From an uncultured Collinsella sp. (GTDB lineage Bacteria > Actinomycetota > Coriobacteriia > Coriobacteriales > Coriobacteriaceae): a stretch of DNA of 14,881 nt. The notes under the pieces were generated by a model. That model saw only the letters and a program-made list of their open reading frames with translations, was not told the DNA's origin and made no database searches. This document shows positions 6,587-12,798 of the stretch, piece by piece (the first letter of the stretch is position 1; every line of letters starts with the position of its first letter). The position numbers and the translations under genes are program-made. The stretch covers positions 1-14,881 of the forward strand of contig CABRID010000049.1 of NCBI GenBank assembly GCA_902470895.1, read 5' to 3'.

Positions 6587-6661
6587 AGGGGGTTTTATAA
6601 CTGCCATGCAGGTAGCCGTGTTGGTAACGTTTTACCGACTTGCCAAGAACCCCTCATTTTT
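6587..6661 (+). other. Possible branched RNA fold ending in a T run
   Basis: Outer pairing AGGGGGTT (6587-6594) with AACCCCT (6648-6654, one bulged G) encloses CTGC-CAT-GCAG (6601-6611) and an 8-bp stem GTTGGTAA/TTACCGAC (6620-6627, 6632-6639, one G-T pair) with loop CGTT. TTTTT (6657-6661) follows, as in an attenuator or terminator. No transcript source is evident immediately upstream, and it does not match any riboswitch consensus I know. Confidence 0.4.
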
Positions 6662-6683
6662 AATGCGTCTGCAAAATGACTAA

Positions 6684-6711
6684 TTGCTTTGACCTGCTGA
6701 AACACTATATG
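6684..6711 (+). promoter_or_regulatory. nrdD promoter P1 (overlaps NrdR box 1)
   Basis: -35 TTGCTT (6684-6689), 16-bp spacer, -10 TATATG (6706-6711). The -10 lies within the upstream NrdR box, as expected for repression. A second candidate, TTGAAC (6718-6723) with 18 bp to TATAGA (6742-6747), overlaps box 2. The sequence alone cannot tell which is used. Confidence 0.5.
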
Positions 6712-6717
6712 TTGTGT
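6702..6717 (+). promoter_or_regulatory. NrdR box 1
   Basis: ACACTATATGTTGTGT matches the NrdR consensus acaCwAtATaTwGtgt at 15 of 16 positions. NrdR is the ATP/dATP-sensing repressor of ribonucleotide reductase genes. The site lies 258 bp before the nrdD start codon. Confidence 0.88.
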
Positions 6718-6733
6718 TTGAACTAAAAAAAGA

Positions 6734-6749
6734 ATACAGGATATAGATG
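6734..6749 (+). promoter_or_regulatory. NrdR box 2 (degenerate)
   Basis: ATACAGGATATAGATG matches the consensus at 10 of 16 positions, including the C at position 4, the ATAT core and the G at position 13. It begins exactly 16 bp after box 1, the usual 15-16 bp spacing of paired NrdR boxes. The spacing is the strongest support. Confidence 0.6.
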
Positions 6750-6771
6750 CGTCTTTGTCGTATGATAGATG

Positions 6772-6850
6772 GCGGACAGAGAACGAAGACCTTATTCGTC
6801 CCATTTGGACACGCCTTTGAGCCGCTTGATCGGCCGCGAGGATTGTCCGC
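6772..6850 (+). other. Possible structured leader of nrdD
   Basis: A 7-bp pairing GCGGACA (6772-6778) with TGTCCGC (6844-6850) closes a segment with two inner hairpins: ACGAA/TTCGT (6783-6787, 6795-6799) and GCCG/CGGC (6821-6824, 6831-6834). It lies in a 5' leader of roughly 220-260 nt. I see no cobalamin or other known riboswitch core. The short inner stems could arise by chance. Confidence 0.3.
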
Positions 6851-6974
6851 ATGAGGATTTATGGTTTATCGAGAACACAGATTGCGCGACGGCGCCGCAA
6901 GACAGGGGCAAGCCCTGCCGGGCATCGTTTGGCTCTGAAGCGCAATGAGGCTACGACGCGAAAGAGGCAAGAGG

Positions 6975-9197
6975 ATGAAGATCATCAAGCGCAGCGGCAC
7001 CGAGGTTGTCTTTGACATCGATAAGATCGTCAATGCCATCCGCGCCGCCAACTTGGAGGTCGAGGAGAGCTCTCGTCTAACCGACCGCCAGGTGGTTTAT
7101 GCGGCGCAAAACGTCGCCGAGGCATGCGAGAACGCGGGCCACACCGTTTCGGTCGAGGAGATCCAGGATTTGGTCGAGGACGAGATCATGCGTCTCGACT
7201 GCTACGAGGTTGCCCGCCACTACATCATCTATCGCTATGTTCAGAGCCTGAAGCGCCAGAAGAACACGACCGATGACAAGATCCTGTCGTTGATTGAGTG
7301 CAATAACGAAGAGGTCAAGCAGGAGAACTCCAACAAGAACCCGACCGTCAACTCCGTTCAGCGCGACTATATGGCCGGCGAGATTTCCAAGGACCTGACC
7401 CAGCGCGTGCTGCTGCCCCAGGAGATCGTGGACGCCCATAATGAGGGCCTGATCCACTTCCACGATTCGGATTACTTTGCTCAGCACATGCACAACTGCG
7501 ACCTGGTGAACCTGGAGGACATGCTCCAGAACGGCACCGTTATCTCGGGCACGCTGATCGAGAAGCCGCACAGCTTCTCGACCGCCTGCAACATCGCGAC
7601 GCAGATCATCGCTCAGGTTGCTTCCTCCCAGTACGGCGGCCAGTCGATTTCGCTGACCCATCTTGCCCCGTTCGTCGAGGTGAGCCGTCAAAAGATTCGC
7701 GGCGAGGTCGCCCGCGAGCTCGAGGAGCTCGGCGTTTCCGCATCTCCCGAAAAGGTCCGCGAGGTTGTTGAGGACCGCCTGCGTGACGAGATCCGTCGCG
7801 GCGTTCAGACGATTCAGTATCAGGTCGTGACCCTTATGACCACGAATGGCCAGGCGCCGTTCGTGACGGTCTTTATGTATCTCAATGAGGCCCGTACGCC
7901 CCAGGAGAAGCATGACCTTGCCATGATTGTGGAGGAGACGCTTCGTCAGCGCTATGAGGGCGTTAAGAACGAAGCCGGCGTGTGGATCACCCCGGCGTTC
8001 CCCAAGCTCATCTACGTGCTCGAGGACGATAACGTTCACGAGGATTCCCCGTACTTCTACCTGACTCAGCTGGCTGCGAAGTGCACCGCCAAGCGCATGG
8101 TGCCCGACTACATCTCCGAGAAGAAGATGCGCGAGCTCAAGCTGTCGAAGGGCGAGACCGCGGGCAACGGCGACTGCTATACCTGCATGGGTTGCCGCAG
8201 CTTCCTGACGCCCGACCGCTCCGGTAACGGATTTAACAACGTGGCCAACGCGCTGAACTATGACCCGAACAAGCCCAAGTACTACGGTCGCTTTAACCAG
8301 GGCGTTGTGACCATCAACCTGCCCGATGTCGCGCTGAGCTCGCATCAGGACATGGATAAGTTCTGGAAGATCTTCGACGAGCGTCTTGAGCTGTGCCACC
8401 GCGCCCTGCTGTGCCGTCATGAGCGTCTGATGGGTACGCTTTCGGATGCCGCACCGATTCTTTGGCAGTACGGTGCCCTCGCCCGCCTGAAGAAGGGCGA
8501 GACGATCGACAAGTTGCTCGTGGGCGGTTACTCCACCATTAGTCTGGGTTATGCCGGCCTGTATGAGTGCGTTAAGTACATGACGGGCCACAGCCACACC
8601 GAGAAGGAGGGCACGCCCTTTGCCATGGCCGTCATGCAGCGCATGAACGACAAGTGCGCGGAGTGGAAGGCCGAAAGCGATATTGACTTCTCGCTGTACG
8701 GTACCCCGCTTGAGTCGACGACCTACAAGTTCGCCAAGTGCCTGCAGCGTCGTTTTGGCATCATCCCGGGCGTGACGGACAAGGGCTACATCACCAACAG
8801 CTACCACGTCCACGTGTCCGAGGAGATCGACGCATTCGACAAGCTCAAGTTCGAGGGTATGTTCCAGCAGCTTTCGCCGGGCGGTGCCATCTCCTACGTC
8901 GAGGTTCCCAACATGCAGGACAACCTCAAGGCTGTCATTCGCGTGATGCAGTACATCTACGACAACATCATGTACGCCGAGCTCAACACCAAGAGCGACT
9001 ACTGCCAGGTGTGCGGCTACGACGGTGAGATCAAGATTGTCGAGGATGACGGCAAGCTGGTGTGGGAGTGCCCCAATTGCGGCAATCGTGACCAGGAGAA
9101 GATGAATGTCGCTCGTCGTACGTGCGGCTACATCGGTACCCAGTTCTGGAACCAGGGCCGAACCGAGGAGATCCGCGACCGCGTGCTGCATCTCTAA
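6975..9197 (+). CDS. nrdD: Anaerobic (class III) ribonucleoside-triphosphate reductase
   Basis: A 740-residue glycyl-radical enzyme that reduces NTPs to dNTPs without oxygen, activated by NrdG. Residues 1 to about 92 are an ATP-cone (KIIKRSGTEVVFDIDKI), the allosteric domain that senses ATP/dATP. The catalytic barrel follows, with C175 (MHNCDLVN) and the C401/C404/C407 cluster (CYTCMGC) as candidate active-site cysteines. The C-terminal zinc site has C677, C680, C699 and C702, and the radical loop RRTCGYIG places the radical at G718, 22 residues from the end. ATG 6975 is preceded by AAAGAGG (6961-6967, 7 nt spacing); the upstream in-frame ATG 6945 lacks a site. The tandem NrdR boxes upstream predict repression when dATP is abundant. 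A 704-residue open frame on the opposite strand is a codon-bias shadow. Confidence 0.97.
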   Translation: MKIIKRSGTEVVFDIDKIVNAIRAANLEVEESSRLTDRQVVYAAQNVAEACENAGHTVSVEEIQDLVEDEIMRLDCYEVARHYIIYRYVQSLKRQKNTTDDKILSLIECNNEEVKQENSNKNPTVNSVQRDYMAGEISKDLTQRVLLPQEIVDAHNEGLIHFHDSDYFAQHMHNCDLVNLEDMLQNGTVISGTLIEKPHSFSTACNIATQIIAQVASSQYGGQSISLTHLAPFVEVSRQKIRGEVARELEELGVSASPEKVREVVEDRLRDEIRRGVQTIQYQVVTLMTTNGQAPFVTVFMYLNEARTPQEKHDLAMIVEETLRQRYEGVKNEAGVWITPAFPKLIYVLEDDNVHEDSPYFYLTQLAAKCTAKRMVPDYISEKKMRELKLSKGETAGNGDCYTCMGCRSFLTPDRSGNGFNNVANALNYDPNKPKYYGRFNQGVVTINLPDVALSSHQDMDKFWKIFDERLELCHRALLCRHERLMGTLSDAAPILWQYGALARLKKGETIDKLLVGGYSTISLGYAGLYECVKYMTGHSHTEKEGTPFAMAVMQRMNDKCAEWKAESDIDFSLYGTPLESTTYKFAKCLQRRFGIIPGVTDKGYITNSYHVHVSEEIDAFDKLKFEGMFQQLSPGGAISYVEVPNMQDNLKAVIRVMQYIYDNIMYAELNTKSDYCQVCGYDGEIKIVEDDGKLVWECPNCGNRDQEKMNVARRTCGYIGTQFWNQGRTEEIRDRVLHL

Positions 9198-9212
9198 TAA
9201 CCATCCCAGGCC

Positions 9213-9342
9213 GCCCCGTAGCGAGGCCCCGGGCCTTTACTCGCTATTTCGGACAGTCCTGGCTCACGACGGAGGCGCCACTGGCGCCTCCTGTTCGTGC
9301 GGAACTCATATCGAGCAAAGGCCCGGGGCCTCGCTACGGGGC
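9213..9342. repeat. Nested foldback element E2 (130 bp)
   Basis: Outer arms 9213-9243 and 9312-9342 are 31 bases long with one mismatch. Inside is a perfect 9-bp hairpin GGAGGCGCC-ACT-GGCGCCTCC (9271-9291), extended by CACGA/TCGTG (9265-9269, 9294-9298). It begins 15 nt after the nrdD stop. No T run follows, so a role as factor-independent terminator is unlikely, though it could protect the nrdD mRNA end. Its inner motifs differ from those of elements E1 and E3, so it probably belongs to another family. Confidence 0.85.
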
Positions 9343-9524
9343 AGCCAAGTTGATGTAGCTGAGATGCAGCATGCGGCCTGCTCACTCCTCGAAGTTCTTA
9401 GCGGAAATGAGTTGACTTGCAACAACGCTTTGCTTGCGATGGCGGTTGAGCTGCAACAAAGTTTTTATTGGACCTCGAACCCTATACTCGATGTTCGCTT
9501 CGTTCATTGAGTTACCCTTTGCAT
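9343..9524 (+). other. nrdD-nrdG spacer segment with a possible promoter
   Basis: No gene is seen. TGCAACAA occurs as part of a loose direct repeat (about 9418-9425 and 9452-9459). A TATACT hexamer (9483-9488) resembles a -10, but no good -35 stands 16-18 bp upstream. A separate start for nrdG is therefore possible but unproven. Confidence 0.3.
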
Positions 9525-9608
9525 GAGGCCGGGACATATCGTCCCGCCCGCAGTTTCGCAGGCCGAAGGCCGAGAATGTTTGAGGACGGGATGATATGTC
9601 CCGGCCTC
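9525..9608. repeat. Nested foldback element E3 (84 bp), before nrdG
   Basis: Outer arms 9525-9546 and 9587-9608 are 22 bases with one mismatch (G-T pair in RNA). The interior holds CCGCAG (9548-9553), a stem CAGTTTC/GAGAATG (9551-9557, 9572-9578, one mismatch and one G-T), the tip GGCC-GAA-GGCC (9561-9571), and GAGGAC (9582-9587). This repeats the layout of element E1 with different outer arms. The element ends 2 nt before the nrdG Shine-Dalgarno (GGGAGAG, 9611-9617). Confidence 0.85.
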
Positions 9609-9623
9609 CCGGGAGAGTTACCT

Positions 9624-10205
9624 ATGAACTACGCGAACATTAAGTATTTCGACATTGCTGATGGGGAAGGCGTTCGTACTTCTCTGTTTGTGAGCGGGTG
9701 CCGTCGCGGGTGCAAGAATTGCTTTAACTCCGTCGCGTGGGACTTTGCCGCGGGTGAAACGTTCGATCGTGCCGTCGAGGACAAGATTATCGAGAGCCTC
9801 GACCATCCCTTTATCGATGGCCTGACGATTCTGGGCGGCGAGCCTATGGAGCCCGAGAATCAGGTGGGGCTTGTTGACTTTATCGAACGCGTGCGTGCGG
9901 CCTATCCCGCGGGGTCGGGCAAGACCATTTGGTGCTTTACCGGCGACGTGCTCGAGGAGCTTATGCCGGGCGGTCGCCATCATACCGAGGTGACGAACCG
10001 TATCCTGGCCTGCCTCGACATGTTGGTGGACGGCCCGTTCGTTCAGGATTTGTACGATATCTCGTTGCGCTTTAGGGGCTCGAGCAATCAGCGCGTGATT
10101 GATATGAACGCCACGCGCGCCCGTGCTGTGCGCGAGGGCGTTGCGCTTTGTGATGCGGTTGAACTTTGGCGGGACGATCCAGTCTATTCGACCCATACTA
10201 TGTAG
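9624..10205 (+). CDS. nrdG: Anaerobic ribonucleotide reductase activating protein (radical SAM)
   Basis: A 193-residue activase that uses a 4Fe-4S cluster and S-adenosylmethionine to place the glycyl radical on NrdD. The cluster cysteines C26, C30 and C33 form the CxxxCxxC motif in SGCRRGCKNCFN. LTILGGEPM is the SAM-contacting motif, and the N-terminal YANIKYFDIADGEGVRTSLF is typical of the family. ATG 9624 has GGGAGAG (9611-9617) 6 nt upstream; the frame is open back to 9468 but that part runs through foldback element E3. nrdD and nrdG are usually nearly contiguous, whereas here 426 bp lie between them. Confidence 0.96.
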   Translation: MNYANIKYFDIADGEGVRTSLFVSGCRRGCKNCFNSVAWDFAAGETFDRAVEDKIIESLDHPFIDGLTILGGEPMEPENQVGLVDFIERVRAAYPAGSGKTIWCFTGDVLEELMPGGRHHTEVTNRILACLDMLVDGPFVQDLYDISLRFRGSSNQRVIDMNATRARAVREGVALCDAVELWRDDPVYSTHTM

Positions 10206-10206
10206 C

Positions 10207-10237
10207 TTGTGGCCGATGCCAAAGGGCGTGGTACCAT
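10207..10237 (+). promoter_or_regulatory. Weak candidate promoter before folE
   Basis: TTGTGG (10207-10212), 19-bp spacer, TACCAT (10232-10237), 35 bp before the folE start codon. The spacer is long and the -10 poor; folE may equally be read from the nrdG transcript, since no terminator is seen between them. Confidence 0.3.
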
Positions 10238-10271
10238 AGCGCGAACGCAAAATCGGAAAAGTGAGGCCCAG

Positions 10272-10829
10272 ATGATCGATCAGGAAAAAGTCGAGGCCGC
10301 CATTAAGCTGTTGCTTGAGGGCATAGGCGAGGACCCAACTCGTGAGGGCCTGCTGGAGACCCCGGCGCGCGTTGCCCGTATGTATGGTGAGATCGCCGGC
10401 GGTATGGACCAGAGTGCCGAGGAGCACCTGTCCAAAACCTTTGCCGTCGCTTCGAACGATTTGGTTATCGAGCGCGACATCACGTTCTACTCGCTGTGCG
10501 AGCACCATTTGCTGCCGTTTTATGGCAAGGCCGCCATTGGCTATATCCCTAACGGTCGGGTGGCTGGGCTTTCCAAACTCGCCCGCACGGTTGAGGTTTA
10601 TGCCCGCCGTCTGCAGCTGCAGGAGCAGCTGTGTGCGCAGGTTGCCGACGCTCTCATGGAATATCTTGCTCCCCAAGGGGCGATTGTGCTGATGGAAGCC
10701 GAGCACATGTGCATGACGATGCGCGGCGTGCAAAAGCCCGGCACCAAGACCGTGACGCTCGCTCGCCGCGGCGTCTTTGAGACCGATCCCGCGCTCGAGG
10801 AGCGGTTCTTTAGGATGCTGGGCCGTTAG
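10272..10829 (+). CDS. folE: GTP cyclohydrolase I
   Basis: A 185-residue enzyme that converts GTP to 7,8-dihydroneopterin triphosphate, the first committed step of folate synthesis. Zinc ligands are present: C76 and H79 in LCEHHLLPF and C147 in HMCMTMRG. Other family landmarks are EDPTREGLLETPARVARMY near the N-terminus, GLSKLARTVEVYARRLQLQE and KTVTLARRGVF. The length is typical. ATG 10272 follows GTGAGG (10261-10266, 5 nt spacing); the upstream in-frame start at 10209 has no binding site and would add an unrelated leader. The stop is 1 nt before the next start codon, so translation is probably coupled. Confidence 0.97.
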   Translation: MIDQEKVEAAIKLLLEGIGEDPTREGLLETPARVARMYGEIAGGMDQSAEEHLSKTFAVASNDLVIERDITFYSLCEHHLLPFYGKAAIGYIPNGRVAGLSKLARTVEVYARRLQLQEQLCAQVADALMEYLAPQGAIVLMEAEHMCMTMRGVQKPGTKTVTLARRGVFETDPALEERFFRMLGR

Positions 10830-10830
10830 C

Positions 10831-11412
10831 ATGAGGGTCGTCAACGACTTTACATCGAAGACCGATGAGGGGACGTCGCGTCGCGGCTTCATGGCTTCGG
10901 GCCTGGCCCCCTTTGGTGCTATGCCTCGCATTGATTACATTTGTGCCAACGGGCTGTTTCGGCGGCACCTGGGCAACATTGCGCAGTTGGAATCGGGGCG
11001 CATCTTCTGCCGCCACGGTATTGACCATCTGCTCGATGTCGCTCGCATTATGTGGATCAAGAATCTCGAGGAACAGCTCGAATTTGACCGCGAGGTCATC
11101 TACGCCACGGCACTTCTTCACGATATCGGCAAAGATGAACAGTATGAATCGGGTATATCCCATGATGTTGCAAGCGAACGCGTCGCTGATGCGATTCTCG
11201 GCGGCATGCCCGATGATGTGGCGTTTGAGCCGGCCGATGCCGCAGCCATTAAGACGGCCATTCTGGGCCATCGAAAGCTGCGCGTGAACAGCCAACCGCT
11301 TGAGCGTCTGCTCTATGCGGCCGATAAAGCGTCGCGCGCCTGCTTTGCATGCCCCGCGCGCAATGCTTGCAACTGGAGCGATGATAAAAAGAACCTGTCG
11401 ATTCGCGTGTAG
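10831..11412 (+). CDS. HD-domain phosphohydrolase with C-terminal Cys cluster
   Basis: A 193-residue protein of the HD superfamily. Metal ligands visible: H62/H66 (CRHGIDHLLDV), H97-D98 (LLHDIGK), and D165 (AADKASR). After the HD core comes a cluster C171, C174, C180 (CFACPARNAC) that could bind a metal or Fe-S centre. Its position between folE and folB suggests a step in pterin or folate metabolism, for example removal of phosphates from dihydroneopterin triphosphate, which lacks an assigned enzyme in many bacteria; this is inference. Start ATG 10831 lies 1 nt after the folE stop with little Shine-Dalgarno, fitting coupled translation; ATG 10921 is an alternative that would remove 30 poorly conserved-looking residues. 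Confidence 0.82.
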   Translation: MRVVNDFTSKTDEGTSRRGFMASGLAPFGAMPRIDYICANGLFRRHLGNIAQLESGRIFCRHGIDHLLDVARIMWIKNLEEQLEFDREVIYATALLHDIGKDEQYESGISHDVASERVADAILGGMPDDVAFEPADAAAIKTAILGHRKLRVNSQPLERLLYAADKASRACFACPARNACNWSDDKKNLSIRV

Positions 11413-11455
11413 TTAGTTTGCGCGGCCGGGGTTCTAAACGAAGGAGACGATCGCG

Positions 11456-11941
11456 ATGAGCAACAAGAAACTGCCCGAGAATGCAACCAAGACTGAAGGC
11501 GCCGAGCTCGCCCGCCGTGGAAGGGGCGAAATATCCACCGCAACGGCGGTGCCCCACGTGAGCTATGACGATCTTCGCCATGCCGATCGCATTACTATCG
11601 ACGGTCTCGAGGTCTTTGCCAATCATGGTGTGTATCCCGAAGAGAACACGCTGGGCCAGAAGTTCATCGTGTCCCTGGTGCTCTATGCCGACCTGCGTGC
11701 AGCGGGGGAGCACGATAACCTGGACGCCTCGATTGACTACGGCTCGGTGTGCCACGATGTCGATGGCTATCTGCGTGAGCATACGTTTAAGCTTATCGAG
11801 GCTGCGGCCGAGGGTGTGGCCCAGATGCTGCTACGTCGTTACCCCTTGCTGCTTGGCGTGCGTGTTAAGCTCGATAAGCCTTGGGCGCCCGTCGGTCTTC
11901 CCCTGGCAAGCTGCGGTGTCGAGATCGAGCGCGTGCGCTAA
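11456..11941 (+). CDS. folB: Dihydroneopterin aldolase with N-terminal extension
   Basis: A 161-residue protein; the conserved FolB domain (about 45-161) converts 7,8-dihydroneopterin to 6-hydroxymethyl-dihydropterin and glycolaldehyde. Landmarks are DRITIDGLEVFANHGVYPEE (catalytic-region glutamates E62/E63), ASIDYGSV and LDKPWAPVG with K141. FolB proteins are usually about 120 residues; the extra 44 at the N-terminus are charged and low in hydrophobics, with no signal peptide. ATG 11456 has a good AAGGAG (11441-11446, 9 nt), so the extension looks genuine, although no later ATG start exists before the domain. It ends 6 nt from the convergent peptidase gene. folP and folK are absent from this window. 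Confidence 0.93.
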   Translation: MSNKKLPENATKTEGAELARRGRGEISTATAVPHVSYDDLRHADRITIDGLEVFANHGVYPEENTLGQKFIVSLVLYADLRAAGEHDNLDASIDYGSVCHDVDGYLREHTFKLIEAAAEGVAQMLLRRYPLLLGVRVKLDKPWAPVGLPLASCGVEIERVR

Positions 11942-11947
11942 CCGGTT

Positions 11948-12724
11948 CTAATACGTCTCTATGGGTGGCTGCTTGAGCCGCTGGGACAGTGCTCTATTGT
12001 TGGGGCAGTACGTGTCGAGCAGGGCGTGAAACCGCTGATTGTGGCTTGGCTCGAGCAAGTGGACGAGCTCGTGGGCGACAACCATGTCGAGACATTCGAC
12101 GGGGTAGGCGGCAAGTTCTCGTGCGATGCGAACGGCGCCGGATTTGGGCGTGCAGGAGCCCCAACGCGTTTTCATGCTGCGTACGGAAACGCGGGAAACG
12201 GCGACACCCATTGCGATTTCGTATGCGTGCACCATATCGCGCAGCGCCGATATGACTTCGGACGTATAAAGCTGGTCGATGTGAATCTGGAGTTCTTTGG
12301 GCGTTAGGCCGTCGAGGGCTGTGCGCTGCTTTGCCTGCGTGCACCCACTTGGCTCGTCGGTACCCATAAAACTTGCGAAGGTAGCCTGCTTGGGCCGCGG
12401 TGCGGGTGGCTCAAAGTTGTGGTCGAGTGCATCCTGAACGGTGATGGGTTTGCCCCAAAGCGCAATGATGGACGAGGGACTGAGCGGCTCTCGCGCCGTC
12501 GTCTGACGTTGCTCGCGCTGGGCAAGTCGGCTGATAATCCAGGCGCTGTTGCGCTTCACAAACGCTTCGATACGCTCGCGGCTGGCGCCGAGCGGTGCAC
12601 TGGCGTGGACCTCACCGTTCGATGTGACGCGTAGGTTGAAGTTCTTGACGCGCTTTTTGGTAACGATGACGGGGATGGGCGTCCCATCCGGTCGGGATGC
12701 GGAAATCGTAAACTGCTGCGTCAA
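11948..12724 (-). CDS. YgjP/SprT-type zinc metallopeptidase (DUF45, M48-like)
   Basis: A 258-residue cytoplasmic protein. The zinc site is HELVH with H218, E219, H222 (VVAHELVHLLEPSHNQRFH), and SMKTRWGSCTPKSGAVRI is the second hallmark of the YgjP family. The N-terminal half (VTKKRVKNFNLRVTSNGEVHASAP) is also typical. Substrates of these proteins are largely unknown. I place the start at TTG (12724-12722), because GAAGGA stands 6 nt before it (12736-12731 on the minus strand); the longer frame to 12787 would translate the hairpin at 12747-12782. It converges on folB with a 6-nt gap, so transcripts of the two strands overlap. It lies downstream of the dipeptidase gene on the same strand. Confidence 0.88.
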   Translation of the reverse strand: MTQQFTISASRPDGTPIPVIVTKKRVKNFNLRVTSNGEVHASAPLGASRERIEAFVKRNSAWIISRLAQREQRQTTAREPLSPSSIIALWGKPITVQDALDHNFEPPAPRPKQATFASFMGTDEPSGCTQAKQRTALDGLTPKELQIHIDQLYTSEVISALRDMVHAYEIAMGVAVSRVSVRSMKTRWGSCTPKSGAVRIARELAAYPVECLDMVVAHELVHLLEPSHNQRFHALLDTYCPNNRALSQRLKQPPIETY

Positions 12725-12746
12725 AAGCGGTCCTTCAGATTGGGGA

Positions 12747-12782
12747 CGGGCCGGCATGTCGACCGTTCGGCATGCCGGCCCG
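12747..12782 (-). terminator. Strong hairpin after the dipeptidase gene
   Basis: Perfect 12-base arms CGGGCCGGCATG / CATGCCGGCCCG with a 12-nt loop, lying 17 nt after the dipeptidase stop on the minus strand. There is no T run on either side, so it is either a weak or factor-dependent terminator or an mRNA-stabilising hairpin. Confidence 0.6.
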
Positions 12783-12798
12783 CTCAAGGGATGTGAAA

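Noticed and set aside
6328..6591. Minus-strand frame next to tRNA-Val as an integrase remnant
   Set aside because: No integrase motifs, no binding site, and no convincing duplicated tRNA 3' end as an attachment site. The shared GCCACCAAAT at 71 and 6411 is too short to count.
6750..6974. Cobalamin riboswitch before nrdD
   Set aside because: The conserved B12-box core is not present.
6851..7015. 54-residue Arg-rich frame overlapping the nrdD start
   Set aside because: It runs through the nrdD binding site in another frame and has no recognisable content.
7077..9191. 704-residue open frame antisense to nrdD
   Set aside because: Composition is dominated by L, V, H, D and R with no recognisable domain. 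It is a typical shadow of a high-GC coding frame.
9618..10931. 437-residue open frame on the minus strand
   Set aside because: It covers nrdG and folE in antisense, has no recognisable family, and both genes on the + strand are certain.
12725..12787. Longer start for the YgjP-type peptidase
   Set aside because: It would translate the 12747-12782 hairpin; TTG at 12724 has an exact GAAGGA at 6 nt.
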